Of a stretch of 64,000 bases of DNA, positions 1 to 7,547 are shown piece after piece (position 1 is the first letter of the stretch; each line of letters opens with the position of its first letter). The position numbers and the translations under genes are program-made. Origin of the DNA: Streptomyces sp. NBC_00289 (GTDB lineage Bacteria > Actinomycetota > Actinomycetes > Streptomycetales > Streptomycetaceae); the NCBI RefSeq assembly GCF_041435115.1, contig NZ_CP108046.1:8122001-8186000 (forward strand), read 5' to 3'. A model generated the notes under the pieces. That model searched no databases, was not told where the DNA came from, and was given only the letters and a program-made list of their open reading frames with translations.

Positions 1-449
1 TGGAGTCGGTCAACGACCACACCAACATCGGCGCGATCTTCCGCTCGGCCGCCGCCCTCGGCATGGACGCGGTCCTGCTCTCCCCGGACTGCGCCGACCC
101 GCTCTACCGCCGCAGCGTCAAGGTCTCGATGGGCGCGGTCTTCTCCGTGCCGTACGCGCGACTGGACACCTGGCCCAAGGGCCTGGAGTCGGTCCGCGAG
201 GCCGGCTTCACCCTGCTCGCCCTCACCCCCGACGAAAAGGCCCGGCCCCTCGACGAGGCCGCCCCGCACACGATGGACCGGGTGGGCCTGATGCTCGGCG
301 CCGAGGGCGACGGCCTCTCCACCCAGGCCCTGGTGGCCGCCGACGAATGGGTCCGCATCCCCATGTCCCACGGCGTCGACTCCCTCAACGTGGGCGCGGC
401 GGCAGCGGTCGCCTTCTACGCGGTGGCCACGGGCGGACCACGGAACTAG
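1..449 (+). CDS. TrmH/SpoU-family RNA 2'-O-methyltransferase, C-terminal part
   Basis: Only the C-terminal half lies in the window; the reading frame is open from base 3. The fragment begins with the SpoU motif 1 (NDHTNIGAIFRSA), continues with motif 2 around GAEGDGLS and ends with motif 3 (SLNVGAAAAVAFY). These motifs form the SAM-binding trefoil knot of enzymes that methylate ribose 2'-OH groups in tRNA or rRNA. The target cannot be told from this half; an N-terminal substrate-binding domain would lie upstream. The stop is TAG at 447-449, followed by a 228-base gap to the convergent kinase gene. The family call is secure; the specific substrate is not. Confidence 0.9.
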   Translation, partial: ESVNDHTNIGAIFRSAAALGMDAVLLSPDCADPLYRRSVKVSMGAVFSVPYARLDTWPKGLESVREAGFTLLALTPDEKARPLDEAAPHTMDRVGLMLGAEGDGLSTQALVAADEWVRIPMSHGVDSLNVGAAAAVAFYAVATGGPRN

Positions 450-677
450 CCCCCTGCCTCTCCCGCTCGACGGGCGAAGCCCGGCGCACCCTCTCGCTCC
501 ACCGCGCGAAGAACTCGGGTGCGTCCAGTACGAGAGCTCCAGCCGGCCCGCCGAGAGCGGGCACCGGACGCCGCGCCTCGACGGGCAGACGGTGTCCGGC
601 ACCGGCGCGCGTCCGTGCCCCGTGTCGTCCGGCGCGGACCCTGGAAGCGGTGCACGCCGACGCGAACCGCCCGAACG

Positions 678-2051
678 TCAGCCGTTCGCCGGATGCCCCT
701 CGGCGATGCCGGGATCGGGCAGTCGTCCGTCCGTCTGCTCCTGCTGCTTCCGTACGACGTCGCCCCCGCCGCCCATCCCGCGTGACGGCCCCTGGCAGCC
801 CTGCGCCGCCGCGATGCCGAGCGCCACGAGCAGGGTCACCACGACGAACACGAACAGCCGTTGGCGCAGCAGCCGCGGATTGGCGGGACGCCGTCCCGTA
901 CCGGTGTTCCTGGCCGACGGCCGACCGGTACCGCTGCGCGGCGCGGGCCGACTCCCGCTGCCGGAACGGGTCGTGTTCCGCGAGGCGGGCGTGGGCCGGG
1001 TCCCGGACCGGGGCGACGTACCACCGGCACGCGAAGCGCTGCCGCCACGCGAGGGAGCGGGGCCGCGGGACGGGGGCACGGCACCGCGGGCCGACGGAGG
1101 AGTCCCCGGACCACCCTGTCCCTGCGAGCGACGCTGCGGTGCCCGGTCCGGATAGGTGTCGGCAAGCCGCCCGGCTGCCCGGTCCGCGTCCCCGGCACGG
1201 GGCGCGGGCGGCCGCCCGTCGGCCAGACCCTGGGCCTCGCGGGCCGCGATCTCCTTGAGGCGCAGTGACAGCTGCAGGGTGCTCGGCCGCTCCTCGGGGT
1301 CCTTCGCCAGACAGGCCCGGACGAGCGGGGCCAGCGCGTCCGGCACACCGTGCAGCTGCGCCTCCTCGTGCACCACCCGGTACAGCATCACCTCGGAACT
1401 GCCGTGCCCGAAGGGTGAGTCCGCCATCGACGAGTACGCCAGGGTCGCCCCGAGCGAGAACACGTCCGTGGCCGGGGTGACGGCGGCGCCGCGCACCTGC
1501 TCCGGCGCCAGGAAGCCCGGCGAGCCGACCGCCGTCCCGACGTGCGTGAGCGTCGAGGCGCCCGTCGCCCAGGCGATCCCGAAGTCGATGATCCGCGGAC
1601 CCTTGGGGGAGAGCAGGATGTTCGAGGGCTTCAGGTCCCGGTGCACGACCCCGGCCTCGTGAACCGCGACCAGTCCCTCCGACAGCGCGGCCCCGATGGC
1701 GGCGACCTCGGCCGCCCCCAGCGGACCCTGGTCGGCCACCTTGTCGTGCAGGGACGGCCCGGGTACGTACTGCGTGGCGAACCACGGCCGCTCCGCGTCG
1801 AGATCCGCCGCGACCAGCCGTGCCGTGCACCCGCCGCGAATCCGCCGCGCCGCCGAGACCTCACGCGCGAACCGCGACCGGAACTCCTGGTCCTCCGCCA
1901 GGTCCGGCCGGATGACCTTCAGCGCGACCCGCTGTCCCTTGCGGTCGGAGCCGAGGTAGACGACGCCCATTCCGCCCGCGCCGAGCCGTCTGTGAAGCCT
2001 GAACGAGCCGACGACGCGCGGGTCCTCGCGCCTCAGGCGCATCATCGCCAT
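678..2051 (-). CDS. Membrane-anchored serine/threonine protein kinase
   Basis: This is a Hanks-type kinase of about 457 residues. Visible motifs are the glycine loop GAGGMGVV (24-31), the ATP-binding Lys45, the catalytic loop HRDLKPSN (137-144), DFG (156-158) and APEQ (182-185). A Pro/Arg/Ser/Gly-rich linker of about 120 residues follows. One membrane segment lies at about 398-417, with a short extracellular tail of about 40 residues. No PASTA or other sensor repeats are present, so the signal sensed is unknown. The start is uncertain: MAMMRL at 2051 has a GGGGA upstream at usable spacing, while ATG 2057 and GTG 2087 are possible alternatives. It is transcribed away from the small gene at 2248. 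Confidence 0.9.
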   Translation of the reverse strand: MAMMRLRREDPRVVGSFRLHRRLGAGGMGVVYLGSDRKGQRVALKVIRPDLAEDQEFRSRFAREVSAARRIRGGCTARLVAADLDAERPWFATQYVPGPSLHDKVADQGPLGAAEVAAIGAALSEGLVAVHEAGVVHRDLKPSNILLSPKGPRIIDFGIAWATGASTLTHVGTAVGSPGFLAPEQVRGAAVTPATDVFSLGATLAYSSMADSPFGHGSSEVMLYRVVHEEAQLHGVPDALAPLVRACLAKDPEERPSTLQLSLRLKEIAAREAQGLADGRPPAPRAGDADRAAGRLADTYPDRAPQRRSQGQGGPGTPPSARGAVPPSRGPAPSRGGSASRAGGTSPRSGTRPTPASRNTTRSGSGSRPAPRSGTGRPSARNTGTGRRPANPRLLRQRLFVFVVVTLLVALGIAAAQGCQGPSRGMGGGGDVVRKQQEQTDGRLPDPGIAEGHPANG

Positions 2052-2247
2052 GTCCATCCCCGCTGCCCGGTCCGTGTGACGTGCCACAGCTTACGTTTCC
2101 ACGGCCGCCCGCGCGCAGAGGCCGCGCCCTCTCGACCCGATGGATTGTCAGTGCCGGGTGGGAGAATTGAAGAGTGGTCAGGGAGCCCGTGAACAGGCCT
2201 GCTTTGGCCGGTCGGTGACCCCAACCACCCGTCGCAGAAGGGGGATT

Positions 2248-2487
2248 GTGCCCGTGAAGGGTGACCGCGTGGAAATAGTCGTGGACGCTGGAGACACGAC
2301 GCGCACGTACGAGGTGGTGGCGAGCCGGGCGGGCCGCCGGGTGGAGACGGCGGTACGCCGGGGTGTGGTGGAAGTGAGCGAAGTCACCCGCAACGGCTCT
2401 GTGGTGCGTACGGCCCGTTTCATGGCGAACCGGGTCCTCGCGCTGGTCGAGCAGCCGGTGCCGCGGGAGGACAGCTCGGAAACATAG
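2248..2487 (+). CDS. Conserved small hypothetical protein, 79 aa
   Basis: A small soluble protein rich in Val and Arg, beginning PVKGDRVEIVVDAGD. GTG 2248 is chosen because AGAAGGGGG sits just upstream at good spacing; a longer upstream reading is possible but lacks a ribosome site. The alternating hydrophobic/charged pattern suggests a small beta-rich domain. No motif assigns a function. It is divergent from the Ser/Thr kinase, and the two share a roughly 190-base promoter region. Existence is fairly sure, function unknown. Confidence 0.7.
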   Translation: MPVKGDRVEIVVDAGDTTRTYEVVASRAGRRVETAVRRGVVEVSEVTRNGSVVRTARFMANRVLALVEQPVPREDSSET

Positions 2488-2646
2488 GGGCACACCGGGC
2501 AGCCCCTCCGGGAAGACCCTGAGACCTGGGTCCCCGTCTCCACCCAGGGGAGTACTCCGCAGGTCATGGGTCATCCTCCGGGAGGCCCGGCAATCGGTAC
2601 GAGGGCATGACGTGCGCCGGGCGCCGGACGCCTAGATTTGAGGTCA

Positions 2647-2692
2647 AGCGGCGGGTGCAGCACTCGTCCCCCGAGGTCAGACACCCGCCGCT
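2647..2692 (+). promoter_or_regulatory. Stem-loop in the leader of the 69-aa membrane protein gene
   Basis: AGCGGCGGGTG at 2647-2657 pairs perfectly with CACCCGCCGCT at 2682-2692 (11 bp, 24-nt loop). It ends 35 bases before the start codon at 2728, with the AGGAG ribosome site between. It could be a terminator for the gene ending at 2487 or a structured 5' leader of the next gene. No riboswitch class is recognised. Confidence 0.45.
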
Positions 2693-2727
2693 GCCAACCA
2701 CAACGGAGAACGGTCAGGAGAGGGACC

Positions 2728-2937
2728 ATGGCCCTTACGGCACCGCGGACACTGGTTCGCACACAGGGACGCAAGGCGTACAGCACCGCGTTCCGCACCC
2801 GCCGTCAGGGCCGCCGCCACCCCTTGGTGGCGACACTCATGGCCCTTCCCCTGGCCGCACTGCTCCTGCTCGTCTTCGACGGCTGGGAGACAGTGGCCAC
2901 ACAGGCGTCGTCCGTGGGCGTGATGCTGGGGCGCTGA
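2728..2937 (+). CDS. Small single-pass membrane protein, 69 aa
   Basis: The ATG at 2728 follows a strong CAGGAGAGG ribosome site. The N-terminal 35 residues are basic (many Arg, Lys and Thr). One hydrophobic segment follows (about 38-56, VATLMALPLAALLLLVF), then a short tail ending GVMLGR. The positively charged N-terminus predicts a cytoplasmic N-terminus. No family is recognised. A strong hairpin about 90 bases downstream probably ends transcription. Confidence 0.7.
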   Translation: MALTAPRTLVRTQGRKAYSTAFRTRRQGRRHPLVATLMALPLAALLLLVFDGWETVATQASSVGVMLGR

Positions 2938-3025
2938 GCGGCGACCCCAGGCCCGGAAGAGCGGTCCGGGCGGGGACATCCACCCATGAAACCCCGTGGG
3001 GACGGGGGTGCGGCGGACGGCAAAA

Positions 3026-3059
3026 AATGCCGGCGCAGCTGGGGAGCTGCGCCGGCATT
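3026..3059. terminator. Strong hairpin terminator
   Basis: A perfect 15-bp stem (AATGCCGGCGCAGCT with its complement) closes on a GGGG loop. The left flank is AAAAAA, so read on the minus strand it is a classical stem plus U-run. On the plus strand it can end the transcript of the 2728 gene without a U-run, as is common in Streptomyces. Confidence 0.8.
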
Positions 3060-3284
3060 GCCATGCCCGAATCCCCCGGACCACGCCGCCGGCGGCCTGC
3101 GCCACGGGGCCAGCCGCGGTTCCGCCCCCACCAGTCACCCAGCTGCGGGCATGCGTGCCGCCTGGGGCGGCACGGGTGGGCGCAGGCGGCGCCTCGCAAG
3201 CGCCGAGCCGCGCGACCCACCGGCCTCACCACCAGCGCCGCCCACTCCGCGACGAACCCACCGGGCACCCCCCGCCTCGCATCG

Positions 3285-3441
3285 GTGCCGCCCACCTCGA
3301 GGAGGCCAGCACCCGGCATCAGTGCCGCCCACCTCTCAGAGGCCAGCACCCGGCATCGGTGCCGCCCACCTCGCGGAGGCCGGCACCCGGCATCAGTGCC
3401 GCCCACCTCTCAGAGGCCGGCCCCCGGCATCAGTGCCGCCT
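3285..3441. repeat. 37-bp tandem repeat array, four units plus a partial fifth
   Basis: Units begin at 3285, 3322, 3359, 3396 and 3433, an exact 37-bp period. Each begins GTGCCGCCCACCTC and ends ACCCGGCATC plus A or G. Every full unit can form two small hairpins: CCTC-NNN-GAGG, and CGGCA-TCRG-TGCCG across the unit junction. Units alternate between a CTCGNGGAG and a CTCTCAGAG version, so the higher-order period is 74 bp. The period is not a multiple of three and no credible ORF crosses it. It occupies most of the 629-base gap between the terminator at 3059 and the start at 3567. The rest of the gap shows no gene. Confidence 0.9.
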
Positions 3442-3566
3442 ACTCAACTTGCCGTCCCCTCAACCCCGCACGCCCACCACCACCCGCCCGCAGGGACACC
3501 CGACCCCCACCCCCCGTCGAACAATCTGCGTACCCTCGCGAGCAGACCCGCACCCCAGGGAGCCCC

Positions 3567-4511
3567 GTGACCGCCGACCCCCTGCTCTCCGCGCTCGCCT
3601 CCCGAGCCCGAGTCCAGGCCCATGCACGTACGACGGCCTGCCGCTGCGGAGTGAGCGCCACCCTCGCCGACCGCCCCGACGGCACCGTCGTCCGCCACGC
3701 CGACACCGTCGCCAAGGCCCACGCCCCGGCCACACCGCTCCCCGAGCTCACCCTCCGCCTCACCGCCGCCGCCCGCCTCCCCGGCATCCTCCTGCCCCCG
3801 CTCGGCCCGACGCCGGTCGAGCTGCACGGCCGGCCCGTGACGTTCTGGCCGTACGGCATCCCCGTGGATCCGCAAGATCCGGACGCCGCGCCCTGGGAGG
3901 AGGCCGCCACCCTCCTCGCCCGCCTGCACCGCACCCCCGCCCCGGTCGCCGGCCTGCCGCCCATGCGAGGTCCGGCCAAGGCGGCCCGCGCCGTCTCCCG
4001 CCTCCGCACGACGGCGGCCGGTCACCCCGCCACCGCTCCCGTCCTGCGCGCCTGGGCCACGCTCCCTGCCTGGGCCCGCGCCGAGACCCCCATGCCGGAC
4101 ACCACCACCCTCTGCCACGGCGACCTCCACCTCGGTCAGCTGGTCCGCCACCCCGCCCCCGACGGCGCCTGGCTGCTCATCGACGTCGACGACCTCGGCC
4201 ACGGGGTGGCCGCCTGGGATCTGGCCCGCCCGGCGGCCTGGTACGCCTGCGGCCTGCTGCCACCCGACGAGTGGGCCCGTTTCCTGACCGCCTACCGGGC
4301 GGCGCGCGGTCCTGCGGTCCCGGCCGACAGCGACCCCTGGCCCGCCCTGGACGTCCCCGCCCGCGCCCTCAGCGTGCAGACCGCGGCCCGGGCCGTAGCC
4401 AAGGCCGTCGAAGAGGGCCGCTCCCTGGACGAGGTGGAGGACGCGGTCGTCGACGCGTGTGACCGAATGGGCCGGGTCCCGCCGGAGTTGGCCGACGGCC
4501 CCGCGAAGTAG
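3567..4511 (+). CDS. Aminoglycoside phosphotransferase (APH)-family protein
   Basis: A 314-residue protein with the APH kinase fold. The catalytic stretch is HGDLHLGQ at 184-191, where the family usually has HGDxxxxN; the metal-binding DVDD lies at 206-209. The N-terminal ATP-binding lobe is weakly marked but includes VVRHADTVAKAH (41-52). GTG 3567 is preferred, with CAGGGAG just upstream; the frame stays open further 5' only across the repeat array. These proteins phosphorylate small molecules or act in metabolism. The Asn-to-Gln change and the absence of any resistance context argue against calling it a resistance enzyme. The substrate is unknown. Confidence 0.8.
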   Translation: MTADPLLSALASRARVQAHARTTACRCGVSATLADRPDGTVVRHADTVAKAHAPATPLPELTLRLTAAARLPGILLPPLGPTPVELHGRPVTFWPYGIPVDPQDPDAAPWEEAATLLARLHRTPAPVAGLPPMRGPAKAARAVSRLRTTAAGHPATAPVLRAWATLPAWARAETPMPDTTTLCHGDLHLGQLVRHPAPDGAWLLIDVDDLGHGVAAWDLARPAAWYACGLLPPDEWARFLTAYRAARGPAVPADSDPWPALDVPARALSVQTAARAVAKAVEEGRSLDEVEDAVVDACDRMGRVPPELADGPAK

Positions 4512-4591
4512 GGTGCAACCGATCGCAGCCGGACAGTGTCTGTCCTGGCGAAACACGAAGCAGGACCTACCGGCGAGGAGTTGAGCCGACC

Positions 4592-4888
4592 ATGCAGTGT
4601 CCCAAGTGCCATGCGCCGATGCACACGTACAACCGCAACGGCGTCCAGATCGAGCAGTGCAGCGGCTGCCGCGGCATCTTTCTCGACTACGGCGAGCTGG
4701 AGTCGCTGACCCGCCTGGAGTCCCAGTGGTCGCAGCCCGCCCCGCCGCCCCCGGGTGCCCCGCAGGCCTACCCGGCCCCTCAGGCCCCTGCCTGGGGCGC
4801 ACAGCACGGCGGCGGCCACTACGGCGGTCACGGTCACGGAGGCCACCACCGGCAGAAGAGCTTCGGCCGCATGCTGTTCTCCAGCTGA
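4592..4888 (+). CDS. TFIIB-type zinc-ribbon protein, 98 aa
   Basis: An N-terminal zinc ribbon is formed by C3-x2-C6 and C23-x2-C26 (MQCPKCHAPM and EQCSGCRGIF), followed by FLDYGELESL, typical of the zf-TFIIB family of small bacterial proteins. The C-terminal half is Pro/Ala-rich and then Gly/His-rich (HGGGHYGGHGHGGHH), which could bind metal. ATG 4592 has GAGGAG upstream. Function is unknown; members are often small cytosolic proteins. A 15-bp-stem terminator lies just downstream. Confidence 0.85.
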   Translation: MQCPKCHAPMHTYNRNGVQIEQCSGCRGIFLDYGELESLTRLESQWSQPAPPPPGAPQAYPAPQAPAWGAQHGGGHYGGHGHGGHHRQKSFGRMLFSS

Positions 4889-4914
4889 CAGTCGACAGCC
4901 GACCGGCACACGAC

Positions 4915-4948
4915 GAATCCCCCGGCCGTGGAGACGGCCGGGGGATTC
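4915..4948. terminator. Bidirectional hairpin between the zinc-ribbon gene and the tRNA cluster
   Basis: GAATCCCCCGGCCGT pairs perfectly with ACGGCCGGGGGATTC (15 bp, GGAG loop). It sits between two converging transcription units, the 4592 gene on the plus strand and the tRNA cluster on the minus strand, so it can serve both. Confidence 0.85.
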
Positions 4949-4954
4949 GGCTGG

Positions 4955-5026
4955 TGCGCGATACTGGGATTGAACCAGTGACCTCTTCCGTGTCAGGGAA
5001 GCGCTCTCCCGCTGAGCTAATCGCGC
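4955..5026 (-). tRNA. tRNA-Val (GAC), copy 1
   Basis: A 72-nt cloverleaf. The acceptor stem is GCGCGAT/ATCGCGC with discriminator A. The anticodon loop CTGACAC within the stem CTTCC/GGAAG gives anticodon GAC (Val). The T arm is ACTGG-TTCAATC-CCAGT. The 3' CCA is not encoded. It is last in a minus-strand cluster of five tRNAs and identical to copy 2. Confidence 0.95.
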
Positions 5027-5054
5027 GGGGGGACTGCAGGTCGTGCGTACTGCG

Positions 5055-5126
5055 TGCGCGATACTGGGATTGAACCAGTGACCTCTTCCGTGTCAGGGAA
5101 GCGCTCTCCCGCTGAGCTAATCGCGC
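5055..5126 (-). tRNA. tRNA-Val (GAC), copy 2
   Basis: Identical over 72 nt to the copy exactly 100 bases away, with the same acceptor stem, anticodon GAC and discriminator. Perfect identity points to recent duplication or gene conversion. Confidence 0.95.
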
Positions 5127-5168
5127 GGGGGTCGAAGCCTTGCGGCTCCGGAAGCCCGAGGGCTCCGG

Positions 5169-5240
5169 TGGACGATACTGGGATTGAACCAGTGACCTCT
5201 TCCGTGTCAGGGAAGCGCTCTCCCGCTGAGCTAATCGTCC
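5169..5240 (-). tRNA. tRNA-Val (GAC), copy 3 with a different acceptor stem
   Basis: The body is identical to copies 1 and 2 (D arm, anticodon arm with GAC, variable loop, T arm). The acceptor stem is GGACGAT/ATCGTCC instead of GCGCGAT/ATCGCGC, with changes on both sides so that pairing is kept. CCA is not encoded. Confidence 0.95.
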
Positions 5241-5244
5241 TTGG

Positions 5245-5315
5245 AGGTGGAGACGGGATTTGAACCCGTGTAGACGGCTTTGCAGGCCGTTGCCTCGCCT
5301 CTCGGCCACTCCACC
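5245..5315 (-). tRNA. tRNA-Cys (GCA)
   Basis: A 71-nt cloverleaf with acceptor stem GGTGGAG/CTCCACC. The anticodon loop CTGCAAA in the stem ACGGC/GCCGT gives GCA (Cys). The T arm is ACGGG-TTCAAAT-CCCGT and the discriminator is U. CCA is not encoded. It lies 4 nt from the third tRNA-Val gene. Confidence 0.95.
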
Positions 5316-5352
5316 AGGAGTGCGGGGGTCGGGATGATCCCCTCTTCCTGCG

Positions 5353-5425
5353 AGCGGACGACCAGGTTCGAACTGGCGACCTCAACCTTGGCAAGGTTGC
5401 GCTCTACCAACTGAGCTACGTCCGC
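5353..5425 (-). tRNA. tRNA-Gly (GCC)
   Basis: A 73-nt cloverleaf with acceptor stem GCGGACG/CGTCCGC. The anticodon loop TTGCCAA in the stem CAACC/GGTTG gives GCC (Gly). The T arm contains the standard TTCGAAC. It is the first gene of the cluster (Gly-Cys-Val-Val-Val), so the cluster promoter should lie just beyond 5425. Confidence 0.95.
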
Positions 5426-5467
5426 GTGCCGTTTCCGCTCCGCTTGCGCGGCGCGGCGACGTGTTGA

Positions 5468-5496
5468 ACTCTAGCGGATTCCCCGGCCAGTACAAA
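5468..5496 (-). promoter_or_regulatory. Candidate promoter of the tRNA cluster
   Basis: Read on the minus strand, a TAGAGT -10 hexamer (5468-5473) follows a TTTGTA/TTGTAC-like -35 at about 5490-5496, with 16-17 bp between them. The predicted start, about 5460, is some 35 nt ahead of tRNA-Gly. Confidence 0.5.
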
Positions 5497-5603
5497 AACG
5501 CGTTTGTGCAGCGTGCTGCCCTGCACCTGGCCGCGCACATGGTCGGGGTTCCGGGAAGGTCATGGTCAGGCCACATGCCGGACGCCCGCCATAGACTCGA
5601 CGT

Positions 5604-6647
5604 GTGCTTCGCCTCCCTCCTCTCGCCCGTTTCGGCGACCGTGTCGCCACGGGTCTCCTCGACGTCACCAGTGATCCGGCGGCCCTCGACTCCGCCGGCT
5701 TCTGGGCCGTCTGCGCGGACTTCGAGGGCGGTCTGACCTGCGCCCGCTTCGAGGACGTACGCCGTGAGCCGGTGCCCGCCCCCGCGCCGGGCGCATGGCG
5801 CGGACCCGCGGCCGGTGACTGGACGTCATCTCTCGACCGCGACGCGTACACGGCGGGCGTACGACGGATCCGTGAGTACATCGCGGTCGGCGAGGTCTAC
5901 CAGGCGAACCTCTGCCGGGTGCTGTCCGCGCCCGTGGCTCCCGACGCCGACGTGGACGCGCTGACGGCGCTGCTGGCGCGCGGCAACCCGGCACCGTACG
6001 CAGGAACGATCCGGCTGCCCGGGCACGGCCTCGAGGTGGCCACCGCCTCCCCCGAACTCTTCCTGCGCCGGGCCGGCCGCACCGTCGAGTCCGGGCCGAT
6101 CAAGGGCACCGGGCGGACCGAGGCGGATCTCCTGGAGAAGGACTTCGCCGAGAACGTGATGATCGTGGACCTGGTCCGCAACGACATCGGCCGGATCTGC
6201 GCGACCGGCAGCGTCACCGTGCCCGACCTGTGCGTGCCCGAGAAGCACCCGGGCCTGGTGCACCTGGTGTCCACGGTCCGGGGCGAGCTCGGCGAGGACG
6301 CCGGCTGGGCCGAGCTGCTCGGTGCCGCCTTCCCGCCCGGGTCGGTCACCGGAGCGCCCAAGTCCAGCGCCCTGCGGATCATCGCGGAGTTGGAGACGGC
6401 GGCCCGGGGCCCGTACTGCGGCGGCGTCGGCTGGGTCGACGCGGACCGGGGGACGGGCGAGCTGGCCGTCGGCATCCGCACCTTCTGGATCGACCGCGCG
6501 GACGGTGTGCTGCGGTTCGGCACCGGCGCCGGCATCACCTGGGGCTCCGACCCCGAGAGGGAATGGCGGGAGACCGAGCTGAAGGCGTCCCGGCTGCTCG
6601 CGATAGCGTCGGGAACGTACGAGGTGAGTATGGAGGAACTGACGTGA
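5604..6647 (+). CDS. pabB: Aminodeoxychorismate synthase component I (chorismate-binding)
   Basis: The protein has 347 residues and matches the catalytic chorismate-binding half of PabB/TrpE; E. coli PabB is about 450, so the N-terminal region is short. Motifs are SPELFL (149-154), GPIKGTGRT (164-172), NDIGR (193-197) and PGSVTGAPK (245-253). The Lys in PIKGT marks PabB rather than anthranilate synthase. It should convert chorismate to 4-amino-4-deoxychorismate for folate, with an amidotransferase encoded elsewhere. GTG 5604 has no ribosome site but lies 6 nt after TAGACT, which suggests a leaderless mRNA. It overlaps the lyase gene by 4 nt, as expected for one operon. Confidence 0.9.
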   Translation: MLRLPPLARFGDRVATGLLDVTSDPAALDSAGFWAVCADFEGGLTCARFEDVRREPVPAPAPGAWRGPAAGDWTSSLDRDAYTAGVRRIREYIAVGEVYQANLCRVLSAPVAPDADVDALTALLARGNPAPYAGTIRLPGHGLEVATASPELFLRRAGRTVESGPIKGTGRTEADLLEKDFAENVMIVDLVRNDIGRICATGSVTVPDLCVPEKHPGLVHLVSTVRGELGEDAGWAELLGAAFPPGSVTGAPKSSALRIIAELETAARGPYCGGVGWVDADRGTGELAVGIRTFWIDRADGVLRFGTGAGITWGSDPEREWRETELKASRLLAIASGTYEVSMEELT

Positions 6648-7465
6648 AGCTTTGGCTCGACGGCGGGTTGCAGGACAACGAGTCCGCCCGCGTCTCCGTG
6701 TTCGACCACGGGCTGACCGTGGGCGACGGCATCTTCGAGACCGTGAAGACGGTGGACGGACGGCCGTTCGCGCTCACCCGCCACCTCGACCGGCTGACCC
6801 GGTCCGCCCGTGGCCTCGGCCTGCCCGACCCCGACCTCGACGAGGTCCGCCGCGCCTGCGCCGCCGTCATCGAGGCCAACCCGATGCCGCTGGGCCGGCT
6901 GCGCATCACCTACACCGGCGGCCACGGCCCGCTCGGTTCCGACCGCGGCGAACACGGCACCACGCTCGTCGTCGCCCTTGGCGAGACCGGCCGCCGCGCC
7001 GACTCCACGGCCGTGATCACCGTCCCGTGGACCCGCAACGAACGCGGCGCGCTCACCGGCCTGAAGACGACCTCGTACGCCGAGAACGTCGTCGCCCTCG
7101 CCCGGGCCCGCGAACAGGGCGCCTCGGAGGCGCTGTTCGCCAACACCGCCGGCCGGCTCTGTGAGGGCACTGGATCCAACGTCTTCGTCGTCCTCGACGG
7201 CGAGATCCACACTCCGCCGCTCGCCTCCGGCTGCCTCGCGGGCATCACCCGCGCCCTGACCGTCGAATGGACCGGCGCCAAGGAGACCGACCTGCCGCTG
7301 GACGTCCTGGAGCGGGCCGAGGAGATCTTCCTGACCTCCACCCTGCGGGACGTGCAGGCCGTGCACCGCGTCGACGGCCGCGAACTCACCGGCACGCCGG
7401 GACCGGTGACGGCCAAGGCGATGCGTGTCTTCGACGAGCGGGCCGGCGACGACCTCGACCCCTGA
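6644..7465 (+). CDS. pabC: Class IV aminotransferase, probable aminodeoxychorismate lyase
   Basis: A 273-residue fold-type IV PLP enzyme. DHGLTVGDGIFET lies at 21-33 and the probable PLP lysine is K141 in LKTTSYAENV. GTGSNVF and the LASGCLAGITR segment bind cofactor. The GTG start overlaps the stop of pabB by 4 nt (GTGA), implying translational coupling. Placement directly after pabB supports 4-amino-4-deoxychorismate lyase (yielding p-aminobenzoate) over branched-chain or D-amino-acid transaminase, which share the fold. No downstream folate genes follow. Confidence 0.85.
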   Translation: MKLWLDGGLQDNESARVSVFDHGLTVGDGIFETVKTVDGRPFALTRHLDRLTRSARGLGLPDPDLDEVRRACAAVIEANPMPLGRLRITYTGGHGPLGSDRGEHGTTLVVALGETGRRADSTAVITVPWTRNERGALTGLKTTSYAENVVALARAREQGASEALFANTAGRLCEGTGSNVFVVLDGEIHTPPLASGCLAGITRALTVEWTGAKETDLPLDVLERAEEIFLTSTLRDVQAVHRVDGRELTGTPGPVTAKAMRVFDERAGDDLDP

Positions 7466-7547
7466 TCCCTGACCACGGAGCCATGGTCCCGCGGTTCTCA
7501 CCGATATTCGGCTGCCCCGGTGCTCCTTGCCGGGTAGAACTCCTCTG

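Noticed and set aside
347..1258. 303-codon plus-strand frame opposite the Ser/Thr kinase gene
   Set aside because: It is antisense to the kinase C-terminal linker and very Arg/Pro-rich, an expected high-GC artefact.
3285..3441. CRISPR array
   Set aside because: The units are contiguous with no unique spacers, and no cas gene is present.
3567..4511. Aminoglycoside resistance gene
   Set aside because: Only the general APH fold is shared; the catalytic loop differs and no resistance or mobile context is present.
3444..5309. 621-codon minus-strand frame running through the tRNA genes
   Set aside because: It crosses three tRNA genes and the antisense of two protein genes; no protein could be encoded through these.
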